A stretch of 64,000 nt of DNA from Methylophilaceae bacterium LSUCC0717 (GCA_024919195.1 CP103436.1:1207459-1271458); one strand, 5' to 3'; numbered from the stretch's first letter, positions 37,459-45,546 are shown. Notes: generated from the letters alone by a model not told the origin. Program-made: numbers and translations.

Positions 37459-37919
37459 AATATCTTTTATTTCTATCTCTGATGATGTGTCATCATTCAT
37501 TTGCATTAGAGTGTATTGGTCAGGTTTCTCAACGATACGAAATTAATGATCAAGTTCATGATCAACAAGATCTTTCAAATGTCTTATTAAATATTTCATT
37601 CGATAGAAATTACAAAACGATTAATTTTGATATTGAAAATAAACTAAGAATCAATAATGAGATGAATTATCCCTGTAAGCAGCAATCATCAAGAACAGTG
37701 TGTTCAAAAAAGGCTACTTTTTCATCAGAAATGGGAGAGCGTGACCCTAATACAAGCACACAATATGAATCAACAGCCCTCACAAAATACTTCATGGAAA
37801 TTATTTATGATAATGAAAGCAGAGACTTGATTTTTGATCACCAAATAAAATCAACAGTGAGTAAACCAAAAAAAATTCAATCTAGCGAAATTGCATCAGG
37901 AAATTTTAAATGCAAATAG
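37455..37919 (+). CDS. Secreted cysteine-containing protein, unknown
   Basis: 154 aa starting with GTG; a signal peptide (about 1-18, cleavage after SFA) precedes ECIGQVSQRY. Further cysteines in YPCKQQ, RTVCSKK and NFKCK give four in the mature protein. Layout resembles the protein at 34496-34837 and may be a distant paralogue, but with little residue identity. Coupled to the membrane-protein gene before it, and its end overlaps a 29-codon frame. Confidence 0.77.
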   Translation: MKYLLFLSLMMCHHSFALECIGQVSQRYEINDQVHDQQDLSNVLLNISFDRNYKTINFDIENKLRINNEMNYPCKQQSSRTVCSKKATFSSEMGERDPNTSTQYESTALTKYFMEIIYDNESRDLIFDHQIKSTVSKPKKIQSSEIASGNFKCK

Positions 37920-37999
37920 ATTTTTTTTGGATAGAGATAGTAATATTTATCATCCTTATTTTATTGCTGATTATTATTATTTATTTAGCCAACCGTTAA
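37910..37999 (+). CDS. 29-aa single-pass membrane peptide
   Basis: An ATG overlapping the last codons of the previous gene (10-base overlap) opens 29 codons encoding a short acidic N-terminus (MQIDFFWIE), about 17 consecutive hydrophobic residues rich in Ile/Leu and a short tail (YLANR). It ends exactly one base before the stop of the convergent SDR gene, so all bases are used. The form fits small membrane regulators or subunits. Existence is inferred from tight packing and composition only. Confidence 0.5.
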   Translation: MQIDFFWIEIVIFIILILLLIIIIYLANR

Positions 38000-38683
38000 C
38001 TAATAAGCAATTTCCTGAAAAGCATAATCATAAGTCTTTCCTGAATGCTTAAGACTTAATTCATCAATCACCTTTTTTAACATTGCTGCAGACTTTGATG
38101 GAGTAAATATTTCATGCTTAACAAATCCTGAATAGGGTTTTGATAATTTACTATCAACTGTTCCAGGATGCATACCGCAGACTATTATATTTTTATATTT
38201 TCTTCTTAACTCAATTGATAAATTTTTAATCATCATATTCAGTGCAGCTTTACTCATCCTGTAAGCATACCAACCACCCAATTCATTTTCAGAAATACTA
38301 CCTACACGAGCTGATAAAAAAACTATTTTTGTATGGTCAGTGAGATTATTAGTCAGCTGTCTAAGCAATATAAGCGGTGCAATACAATTAATATGGTACG
38401 AAAATTGAAAAGCATTTTTATCAATCTCCTTTAAGCTTTTTTCAGGTTTATAGTGCTCGTTATGCAAATGTCCTGTAGCAAAAATAATTAGATCAAACTT
38501 AATTTCTCCATTTAAATTTATCTCATCCTGTTGATCATAATCATAGGTAATTTGATTAATGTGGGGGTCTAAATTTTGTTTTTTTCTAGACGTAACAGTA
38601 ATGTGGATATCATTATTATCATATTCACTGATCAAGGCTGACCCTATTGCTCCAGACCCACCTATTATTAGTATTTGTTTCAT
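38000..38683 (-). CDS. Short-chain dehydrogenase/reductase (SDR) family oxidoreductase
   Basis: 227 aa with the classical SDR layout: NAD(P)-binding ILIIGGSGAIGSALIS, the catalytic-region segment VFLSARVGSISEN with Ser, and YAYRMSKAALNMM (YxxxK), followed by GMHPGTVDSKLSKPY. Related proteins are sometimes annotated as C-factor-like. It lies between an unknown small-protein cluster and the carotenoid genes, next to a DUF3147 gene; the substrate is unknown. Start ATG at 38683 fits the Rossmann fold. Confidence 0.92.
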   Translation of the reverse strand: MKQILIIGGSGAIGSALISEYDNNDIHITVTSRKKQNLDPHINQITYDYDQQDEINLNGEIKFDLIIFATGHLHNEHYKPEKSLKEIDKNAFQFSYHINCIAPLILLRQLTNNLTDHTKIVFLSARVGSISENELGGWYAYRMSKAALNMMIKNLSIELRRKYKNIIVCGMHPGTVDSKLSKPYSGFVKHEIFTPSKSAAMLKKVIDELSLKHSGKTYDYAFQEIAY

Positions 38684-38720
38684 TTATTGAATCTTTCTTA
38701 TATTTATTTATCTATAGCAC

Positions 38721-39059
38721 ATGATATTTTTTATAAAAACAACTATCGCTGTTGCCATCATTTTGATTGCATCTGAGCTCAGTAAAAAAAGCACTACCCT
38801 AGCTGCCATGCTTTTAGCTATGCCCATCGTCTTATTTGTTTCTTTTGCACTGATTTATCAACAAAATAAAGATAATTTACACATTGCAAAATTAACGCAC
38901 GAGACTGTACTGTATATCCTGCCGGTGTTGCCCTTCTTATATCTTTTATCAGTATTGCTGAAGTTAGGTATAAATTTTTATCTGTCCTTGTTTTTAGTGA
39001 CGATTGGTATATGTTTAGTCACATACACCCTCAACTATTTTTTAACGAACATGAACTAA
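38721..39059 (+). CDS. DUF3147 family membrane protein
   Basis: 112 aa with four predicted membrane helices (about residues 1-17, 27-46, 64-82, 84-107). The segment SELSKKSTTLAAMLLAMPIV is characteristic of the small DUF3147 membrane family. Function unknown. It is convergent with blh and their coding ends overlap by 18 bases. Divergent from the SDR gene. Confidence 0.8.
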   Translation: MIFFIKTTIAVAIILIASELSKKSTTLAAMLLAMPIVLFVSFALIYQQNKDNLHIAKLTHETVLYILPVLPFLYLLSVLLKLGINFYLSLFLVTIGICLVTYTLNYFLTNMN

Positions 39060-39899
39060 CTTGATAATGTTATCTAATTGCATATGGGCAACAGTTAATG
39101 CAAATAATGATGGAAATAATAATTCGATAAACGAAACCTGAATTAATTCATTACATACCAGCCATACAATCAAGACAGGAATTGTAAAAATTATCATCCA
39201 AATTGTATCTTTTTTTAGCTGAAATTGATGATTCATTAATGCTCTCATTCCATGATAAAAACAAAAATAATAACCAAACCAAAATAGTGGATCTAAAAAG
39301 TAACCGGATATCAGCATCACAAATAATACTGACGTCTCACTCCACAGCATATTTTTAAACGCAATTCTCAACCATCCTATAAGACAAACAATAAATAATA
39401 TTTGTATACAATTAATGACTATTTTATTCATTTGATATTCAGCTAAATTAACAAAAATTAAATTGACCGCTTCGGCATGGAAAAATATTGGGATCATTGT
39501 GACTAGGAAACCCCATGTTATTTTCTGTAATTTATTTAATGAATAATTTTTCAGATCACTATCACCGAAGTGATATATAGACATCAAAAATAAAATAAAT
39601 AATCCTATAGTTGGAAAGGCTAACCAAATTGAAATTGAAAATAAAACAATGAGAAGATAGATTAAGTATATTTTGAATCGAGAATTTTTTTTAATTCTTA
39701 ACTCCCAAACTATTTTTCCATCGAGCGCACCATGTCCCAAACCAATAGTTGTTATAGCAATAAAAACTATCAGAATTAAAGGGTGGATACCTAAAGAATA
39801 AACTTCATCAATACTTTGATAAGAATAAAAGCTAATCAAAAGTATCCCTAAGATTGAAAAAAGGAGATGATGAATATTTATTTTATTTAATAAGTGCAT
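39042..39899 (-). CDS. blh: Beta-carotene 15,15'-dioxygenase, Brp/Blh family
   Basis: Integral membrane enzyme that cleaves beta-carotene into two retinals, the chromophore for the rhodopsin. The 285-aa protein has many membrane segments and the family His motifs GLGHGALDG, YHFGDSDL and CFYHGMRALMNH, plus a C-terminal VAHMQLDN. It overlaps crtY by 17 bases and ends the crtE-I-B-Y-blh operon. Its presence with the opsin makes the retinal pathway complete. Confidence 0.96.
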   Translation of the reverse strand: MHLLNKINIHHLLFSILGILLISFYSYQSIDEVYSLGIHPLILIVFIAITTIGLGHGALDGKIVWELRIKKNSRFKIYLIYLLIVLFSISIWLAFPTIGLFILFLMSIYHFGDSDLKNYSLNKLQKITWGFLVTMIPIFFHAEAVNLIFVNLAEYQMNKIVINCIQILFIVCLIGWLRIAFKNMLWSETSVLFVMLISGYFLDPLFWFGYYFCFYHGMRALMNHQFQLKKDTIWMIIFTIPVLIVWLVCNELIQVSFIELLFPSLFALTVAHMQLDNIIKLVHVR

Positions 39900-40974
39900 T
39901 TATCATTATTTTCTTAGGAGTATTCATTAGTATTTTGACGATGTCATATAATTTTGGAATATCTGCTAAAAACCTTATCACTGATGCAATATCATTTGAA
40001 TTAAATAATTTTACAAATATAGAGCTAGCAAGGCCTGGATAATAATAACAAGCTTTCAAAAATATTTTATCTAAAAAACTAATCAGTTTTTTTTCTTTAA
40101 AAACGAGGTCTTTGAGATTTGTATTTCTATTAATTATTGACCACTGTGCTGCTCTTAAAATCATATACCCAGAAGATGGTCGTGCAAAGCCACCATCAAG
40201 ACCTATATTAATGATACGAGCAGTTCTATGAAATTTATGATCTACCGACATTGGGATGACGCCTTTTTCTTTTTTAATAATTTTTGCAAAATTAAATGTT
40301 GCTAATGATTTCTTATGAATCTTCTCAAGGTTCTCAAAATGTACCTTTTTTCCAAATGCAGTGGTTTCAATTAGTATTGATTTCTGATCAAAGGGTAAAT
40401 TATAGTCAAACAAAACTTCATTATTTGATTGTAAAAAATGCATTAATTGGCATGTGTCGTGTTTTTGGTTATCTTTTATTTGAATTTTAGTACCAACAAA
40501 ATATTGAAATAACATCTTATTATTTTTCAGTGATTGCTTAGCTAAAGAAGTACTAGAAATTAAATACTGACTTTGAAACGTATGTTTTTTAGTCTTAACA
40601 TTGACTTCGTTAGACATTTCTTTAACTGAAGTAACCTGATCATAAATAATTTCAACCTTATCTTTTACACTATTAAAAATAGTTTCAATTACATGCTTAT
40701 AGTCATAAGTGTTATAGCTGTAGGGTGAAATATTTTTTTTAATCGAAATCTCTTCATTGATGATTGATATTTTTTTATATGCTTTATCCGCATGAATGTC
40801 ATACTCTTTTTTTAGATCAAGCAACCCTGGCCCTTGCCAACTACTAATATATCTGCTTTCAATTTTTTTACTTTTTTCAATTATCAATACTTTTAAATCA
40901 GAATGCGTTTCTAAATACTGTTTTAAAAATAATAAGCTTGATAATCCACGTCCAATAACGATTAAGTCATACAT
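39883..40974 (-). CDS. crtY: Lycopene beta-cyclase
   Basis: Converts lycopene to beta-carotene. The 363-aa protein has an N-terminal dinucleotide fold (DLIVIGRGLSSLLFL), the SSWQGPGLLDL segment and the family motif GLDGGFARPSSGYMILRAA split around the conserved Arg-Pro-Ser/Thr-Gly-Tyr. Typical CrtY length is about 380. One base separates it from crtB. Assignment also rests on its position among crtB and blh. Confidence 0.93.
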   Translation of the reverse strand: MYDLIVIGRGLSSLLFLKQYLETHSDLKVLIIEKSKKIESRYISSWQGPGLLDLKKEYDIHADKAYKKISIINEEISIKKNISPYSYNTYDYKHVIETIFNSVKDKVEIIYDQVTSVKEMSNEVNVKTKKHTFQSQYLISSTSLAKQSLKNNKMLFQYFVGTKIQIKDNQKHDTCQLMHFLQSNNEVLFDYNLPFDQKSILIETTAFGKKVHFENLEKIHKKSLATFNFAKIIKKEKGVIPMSVDHKFHRTARIINIGLDGGFARPSSGYMILRAAQWSIINRNTNLKDLVFKEKKLISFLDKIFLKACYYYPGLASSIFVKLFNSNDIASVIRFLADIPKLYDIVKILMNTPKKIMINALIK

Positions 40975-40975
40975 T

Positions 40976-41860
40976 TTAATTATTGGTACTCGGTGAATTC
41001 TTAATAGGAAGATGAAGCATATTATTATGAACTGGCTGATAATTTTTATTTTTTTTATTCTTGAGTAAGAATTTTAATGTATGAAATAACTTTTCAGCAC
41101 CATTTAAATATACCCTTCCATTCGTGAAGGGTTGTTCCTTTTTAATAATTTTTTTTCCGATGCCTTGATATAGATTTGATGCTAATCCGAATGCCATTGA
41201 AACTTCTTTTGGTAAAAATTTTATAGCATAATTTGCACTATTAAAATATTTGTCAGCAATATTTAAAATTCTTAATTTCTCTTGTTCTACCTTTGTAATA
41301 AGATCAGGTTTTATTAAAATATCGCTGGCTGATACCGCTCCAATTAAATTTTCAGGAATATATACTCTTCCCCTGAGTGCATCCTCTTGAATATCACGAA
41401 CGATGTTAACAAGCTGCATTGCTATTCCTAAGTCAATTGCAAAAAATTTAAGATTTTCATCTTTTATATTAACTGCATCACATACCATCAGTCCAACAAC
41501 GCCCGCGACACGGTAACAATACCTCAATAGTTCATTGATTGATTTCGGTTGTTCAAAATTTATATCACTCTCTTGTCCCAAAACAAATTCTTCAAAGTAT
41601 TTAATTTGAGGAAATTGATCATCATCTAATCTTTTCAAAGATTCAAACTTATTCTTTAAATTTTCTTTAGTAAGATCTTTTTTTAATAAGCCTATCTCTT
41701 TTATCGCAGCTTCTTTACTTTGCTCATCTACAATGTCATCTAATTTTCTACACATCTCATAGATTGAATAAATCGGATCAATATAATCTTTACCAAGAAA
41801 TTTTGAAGCCCAGTAAAATGATTTACCATTCTGTTTAATTATTTGTCTGCTATCGCTCAT
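40976..41860 (-). CDS. crtB: Phytoene synthase
   Basis: Joins two geranylgeranyl diphosphates into phytoene. The 294-aa protein has NGKSFYWASKFL, the first Asp motif RKLDDIVDE, and the second motif region LVNIVRDIQEDALRGRVYIP. Length is normal. It overlaps crtI by 11 bases at its start. Confidence 0.97.
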   Translation of the reverse strand: MSDSRQIIKQNGKSFYWASKFLGKDYIDPIYSIYEMCRKLDDIVDEQSKEAAIKEIGLLKKDLTKENLKNKFESLKRLDDDQFPQIKYFEEFVLGQESDINFEQPKSINELLRYCYRVAGVVGLMVCDAVNIKDENLKFFAIDLGIAMQLVNIVRDIQEDALRGRVYIPENLIGAVSASDILIKPDLITKVEQEKLRILNIADKYFNSANYAIKFLPKEVSMAFGLASNLYQGIGKKIIKKEQPFTNGRVYLNGAEKLFHTLKFLLKNKKNKNYQPVHNNMLHLPIKNSPSTNN

Positions 41861-43316
41861 TTAATATTCTTTCTATAACTTTTGCAGAATTTAATACACC
41901 AGGAACACCTGCGCCAGGATGGGTACCAGCCCCAACATATAATAAATTTTTATAATAGTCATCTTTATTGTGGGTTCTAAACCATGCTGATTGGGTGAGG
42001 ATTGGAGCAATTGAAAAGCCCGATCCATGTGGGGTCATATAAGACTCCTTAAAGTCATTAGGTGTCATTACGAATAGATCATCAATATATTTTTCTAAAT
42101 CAGGCATAATTGTTTTAGCTAATGCTTTGACCACCTTTCTTGCATATTCATTTTTTATTTCATCCCATGATATATCTGCTTGTAAATTTGGCACTGGAAC
42201 TAAGGCATAGAAACTATCATGATTTTTAGGAGCAAAGCTTTGATCTGTAGCTGTTGGTCTATGAAGATAGATTGAGAAGTCTTCTGCCAAAACTTTCTTA
42301 TTAAAAATATCATCTAGTAATTCTTTATAGCGTGGTCCCATCCATATAGTATGATGTGCGATCTCTGGATAAGTTGTTCTTGTTCCAAAGAATAATACAA
42401 ATAAGCCCATGGAATGTTTTGCAAACTTTTTTAAGAATCTATTTTGGATTGATTTTTTTTCTTCTCCTAAAAAGACAGAATTTACAGTGATTGGGTCAGA
42501 GTTAGAAACCACTAAATCGGTTTTAATAGAGGCTTGGTTTTTAATGTGAACTCTGGATATATTATTTCCATTCACTTCCAATCTCTCTACTTCATGATTT
42601 GTTTTTATGGTGACGCCCTGTCTAATCATTAAATTCTTCAGCTCTTCCACAACTTTTGCCATCCCTCCCATGGCAAAATAAATACCCCATTTTTGTTCCA
42701 ACGCATGAATCAATGCATATATCGATGATGTTTGAAATGGGTTACCTCCTACGAGTAATGGTTGAATTGAAAATACATTTCTCAAATTTTGATCATTGAG
42801 GTAAGTCGAGACAAACTTATAGACTGACTGGTACCCCTTTAATCTTAGAATGTCTGGAGCATGTTTGAGCATTGTCGATAATTTATGAAATGGTTTATCC
42901 GCAAGTTCTTGGTAACCTATTTCAAATATTTCCTCTGCTTTTTTTAGCATGCGGTTGTACCCATCCACATCTTTTGGATTGATTCGTTTTATTTGTTCCA
43001 GCATTTGTTCACGATCAGGTACATAATCAAATTCAAATCCATTTACAAAATAAAATCGATACCAAGGATCTAATGGCTTAAATTCTAGATGATCCTCAAG
43101 ATTTTCATTGAATAATTCAAATAGTTCGTAAAATAAGTTTGGAGCTGTGATAACTGTTGGTCCTGCATCATGAATATATTTTTCTCTTTTGAATTGCTGC
43201 GCTCTACCTCCAACTTCATCTAGTTTTTCCAATAACGTTACCTCATGGCCCATCGCCCTTAACCTTAATGCGGCTGCTATACCTCCAAAACCAGAACCAA
43301 TGATGGTTGTTTTCAT
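41850..43316 (-). CDS. crtI: Phytoene desaturase
   Basis: FAD-dependent four-step desaturase giving lycopene. The 488-aa protein starts with the FAD-binding GSGFGGIAAALRLRAMGHEV and GGRAQQF, and ends with the CrtI C-terminal signature (YVGAGTHPGAGVPGVLNSAK) containing the second nucleotide contact. Its ATG overlaps the crtE stop by 4 bases. Confidence 0.98.
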   Translation of the reverse strand: MKTTIIGSGFGGIAAALRLRAMGHEVTLLEKLDEVGGRAQQFKREKYIHDAGPTVITAPNLFYELFELFNENLEDHLEFKPLDPWYRFYFVNGFEFDYVPDREQMLEQIKRINPKDVDGYNRMLKKAEEIFEIGYQELADKPFHKLSTMLKHAPDILRLKGYQSVYKFVSTYLNDQNLRNVFSIQPLLVGGNPFQTSSIYALIHALEQKWGIYFAMGGMAKVVEELKNLMIRQGVTIKTNHEVERLEVNGNNISRVHIKNQASIKTDLVVSNSDPITVNSVFLGEEKKSIQNRFLKKFAKHSMGLFVLFFGTRTTYPEIAHHTIWMGPRYKELLDDIFNKKVLAEDFSIYLHRPTATDQSFAPKNHDSFYALVPVPNLQADISWDEIKNEYARKVVKALAKTIMPDLEKYIDDLFVMTPNDFKESYMTPHGSGFSIAPILTQSAWFRTHNKDDYYKNLLYVGAGTHPGAGVPGVLNSAKVIERILNER

Positions 43317-44224
43317 AATGTTTCTTTCATTTGATTGGCGATGCTTATAAATATTGGCTGAAGAATAATGGGGACCTGATGTATATATCTATCAATCTCA
43401 TTTAATTTTTTTATGATTCGACCATGCGCATCTGTTAATGACAATTTAATGGAATGCTTATCAATATTTTTTTGGTTGTTTTCTTTTATTAGAATGCTTA
43501 TAAAATTTAAATGATTTAACGTTATATCAGTTTTTTTACTTTTAATATTTTTATAATCGTTAATCATCTGGTAGGCTAGGCCTATGCCATTCATTAATTT
43601 ATTGAGCCCATTTAATTCTGATTTGGGTAGCTCTTTGCATCGAAACATTCCATCTAATGGTGTCATTAATAGTGGTCCTGTTTTTTCATAAGCGATTTGT
43701 TCGTAATCTTTCATACTTATTTTTTTAATGTCCACTCCAACATCAGACACTTGTCCAACGATAATTTTTTTCATGCTCAATGATAATGAATTTAATAAAA
43801 TAGTTTGATGCCAACCTGTTTCTATTTCTGATAATTTTTGAAATGCTTGAGCAATAATAAAGTCACCAAGACATATAGCAGCGGGGACACCATACTTTTT
43901 CCATATGGTCGTCAAACCTCTTCTTTTTTCATCCTGATCACATATATCGTCATGAATCAACGATGCTGTATGAATCAATTCACAGGCTGCAGACCATTTA
44001 ATAACCGTATTTTTTGGTAAATTTAATAACTCTCCTGAAGCTAGAGCAAGTTGTGCACGAATAAATTTACCTTTTGAACGATTTTGAAATTTAAGCCATT
44101 CATTTAGGATTGTTTTCTTATCTTGTAGGGCTTTTTGAATTTCTTTTTTTACGAGATGTAAATCAGCGGTCGCCTCCGGTGGCATAAAAAATTCATCAAA
44201 ATGACTGCTGATAATTATTTTCAT
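43313..44224 (-). CDS. crtE: Geranylgeranyl diphosphate synthase (polyprenyl synthetase family)
   Basis: Extends farnesyl diphosphate to the C20 precursor of phytoene. The 303-aa protein has the first Asp-rich motif in LIHDDICDQDEKRRG, and GKFIRAQLALASG and EKTGPLLMTP regions. The second motif is degenerate: MINDYKN stands where DDxxD is normal. The start ATG at 44224 abuts the T-tract of the rhodopsin terminator with no Shine-Dalgarno; an internal ATG at 44185 (MPPEATADLH) is an alternative. First gene of the carotenoid operon. Confidence 0.9.
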   Translation of the reverse strand: MKIIISSHFDEFFMPPEATADLHLVKKEIQKALQDKKTILNEWLKFQNRSKGKFIRAQLALASGELLNLPKNTVIKWSAACELIHTASLIHDDICDQDEKRRGLTTIWKKYGVPAAICLGDFIIAQAFQKLSEIETGWHQTILLNSLSLSMKKIIVGQVSDVGVDIKKISMKDYEQIAYEKTGPLLMTPLDGMFRCKELPKSELNGLNKLMNGIGLAYQMINDYKNIKSKKTDITLNHLNFISILIKENNQKNIDKHSIKLSLTDAHGRIIKKLNEIDRYIHQVPIILQPIFISIANQMKETL

Positions 44225-44232
44225 ATTAAAAA

Positions 44233-44258
44233 AAACGCGCCTGCAAAGAGGCGCGTTT
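44233..44258 (-). terminator. Intrinsic terminator between proteorhodopsin and crtE
   Basis: A 10-bp perfect stem (AAACGCGCCT/AGGCGCGTTT) with a 6-base loop, followed on the minus strand by eight T residues. It lies 34 bases past the opsin stop, and its T-tract ends 4 bases before the crtE start. Any carotenoid transcript from the opsin promoter must read through it. Confidence 0.93.
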
Positions 44259-44292
44259 CTTATCTCAAGATTTTAAATGTAATATTGATCTA

Positions 44293-45042
44293 TTATGCAC
44301 CTGCATCAGACTTACGCTGAGCAATCATATAAATCATTACACCGAATAGTGCTTTTGCAACCACGTCAGCAACTGTATAACCTACTTGAATTGCAGGATT
44401 AACAGCACCTGGGTCTGCTTGTAAACCAATCATTGGGAATACGAATACGATTGGATAGAAGCACCATGACAAAATAGTTAAAGTTCTTGCTTTACTTACA
44501 AGACCTTGAACTGCTTTTGGCTGTTTGCTGATTGATGCGCCAAGGCCGCTAACTAGATCCCATACAATGTATACAAATGGAATCATAGCTAGTACCCACC
44601 ACATCCAACGATCACCGTACATTGATGGATCAGTAATTACTTCACCTGGGTAACCTAAGATGACCATAACTGCAGCAGCTAAAGCTAATTTTGTACCTTT
44701 AGAGTATGTTTCCTCTTTTGAGAGTCTCATAACTAAGACTAACTCAAGGAGTAATAGAGGCACAGTTAGTAACCAATCCACATAACGATACGCGTCATTG
44801 AATTGAGCTCCTGTTGCTTCAACAGTACCATTAACTAATGTGTAAGCATCATTGAAACTTTCAAACATTCTTAGATAATGATAAAAAGCGATTAAACAAA
44901 CTAGCCCTGATAGGGATAGCGCAGTTTTGTATGCTGGAGCGACTTGAGAACGCTGAGCAAAAAAGAATACTGTAGCCGCACCAAATGTTGCAATTGCGAA
45001 TGACAGCGAGTTATAGACTAAATTATATCCGCCTACTTCCAT
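44293..45042 (-). CDS. Proteorhodopsin (light-driven proton pump, green-tuned)
   Basis: Seven-helix retinal protein of 249 aa. From the ATG at 45042 the key residues are: D89 (proton acceptor), T93, and E100 (proton donor), equal to the D-T-E triad of proteorhodopsin; H55 beside the acceptor; K230 in ADVVAKALFG for the Schiff base; and L97 at the spectral-tuning position, predicting green absorption. GGAG 7 bases upstream supports this start; a longer open frame to 45138 only extends into non-conserved basic sequence. Retinal can be made by the crt-blh operon directly downstream. Whether helix E leaves room for a carotenoid antenna cannot be judged by eye. Confidence 0.97.
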   Translation of the reverse strand: MEVGGYNLVYNSLSFAIATFGAATVFFFAQRSQVAPAYKTALSLSGLVCLIAFYHYLRMFESFNDAYTLVNGTVEATGAQFNDAYRYVDWLLTVPLLLLELVLVMRLSKEETYSKGTKLALAAAVMVILGYPGEVITDPSMYGDRWMWWVLAMIPFVYIVWDLVSGLGASISKQPKAVQGLVSKARTLTILSWCFYPIVFVFPMIGLQADPGAVNPAIQVGYTVADVVAKALFGVMIYMIAQRKSDAGA

Positions 45043-45217
45043 AGAGATTCTCCATTTAAATAAATTGGCTTTTTGAGACTGTCTTCTTCTCACAAAAAAC
45101 ACAAAAAAACCCATAAACTTAAACGAATACCTCTCCACATGTATTTACTTAAATTTATAGACCTAATTATCAGAATAACCTGATTGTTCATATGGACTTT
45201 GTGTGATTTTAAAGGTT
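45043..45217 (-). promoter_or_regulatory. Leader/promoter region of the proteorhodopsin gene
   Basis: About 175 bases between the terminator of the upstream 78-aa gene and the opsin start. They hold AT-rich sequence, a good Shine-Dalgarno just before 45042 and several TATAAT-like words (for example GATAAT and TATAAA between 45155 and 45175 on the minus strand) but no clear -35. A promoter must be here because a terminator lies on the upstream side. I see no gene in it. Confidence 0.45.
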
Positions 45218-45222
45218 CAAAA

Positions 45223-45248
45223 AAAAACCCTTGTTTCCAAGGGTTTTT
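45223..45248 (-). terminator. Intrinsic terminator of the 78-aa membrane protein gene
   Basis: CCCTTG pairs with CAAGGG around TTTC, flanked by A5/T5, and on the minus strand is followed by nine T residues. It lies 24 bases after the stop of the small gene and separates it from proteorhodopsin. Confidence 0.9.
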
Positions 45249-45271
45249 AAATTGTGGTTTAAACACTACTT

Positions 45272-45508
45272 CTATTTACGAGCTTTCCAAATAGAATAAA
45301 GCACCCAGATGGCTACAAGACCCACTATACCTTCGCCACCAAGCGAATTAATATGGCCAGTTACAGTTTCAATGATTCTTGGTTCGCCAAAAAATGGGAT
45401 AGCTGCGCCACCCATGAGAATTTGTAGAACAATACCAAGAGCTAAAAGACTAATTACAGTCTCTGCAAGGGCAGCTGCCCAATTTCTTACTGTTTTTAAA
45501 ATATCCAT
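45272..45508 (-). CDS. Small membrane protein of unknown function upstream of proteorhodopsin
   Basis: 78 aa with two predicted membrane helices (about 12-36 and 58-75), joined by a loop GEPRIIETVTGHINSLGGEG. Both termini appear cytoplasmic, with basic residues near each end. AAGGAG 8 bases upstream gives a strong start, and the gene has its own leader (193 bases) and its own terminator, so it is a single-gene unit. I do not recognise the family. The strong translation and termination signals suggest an abundant protein; a link to the opsin is only positional. Confidence 0.85.
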   Translation of the reverse strand: MDILKTVRNWAAALAETVISLLALGIVLQILMGGAAIPFFGEPRIIETVTGHINSLGGEGIVGLVAIWVLYSIWKARK

Positions 45509-45546
45509 CTATTACTTCTCCTTATGTAGTAATAACTATAGAAATT

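Noticed and set aside
34101..38683. Possible genomic island or mobile element
   Set aside because: The region is rich in orphan small genes, but I see no integrase, transposase, tRNA border or flanking repeats, and base composition does not differ by eye.
45043..45138. In-frame N-terminal extension of the proteorhodopsin (GTG at 45138)
   Set aside because: The extra residues are basic and not opsin-like, and a good Shine-Dalgarno directly precedes the ATG at 45042, where the normal N-terminus begins.
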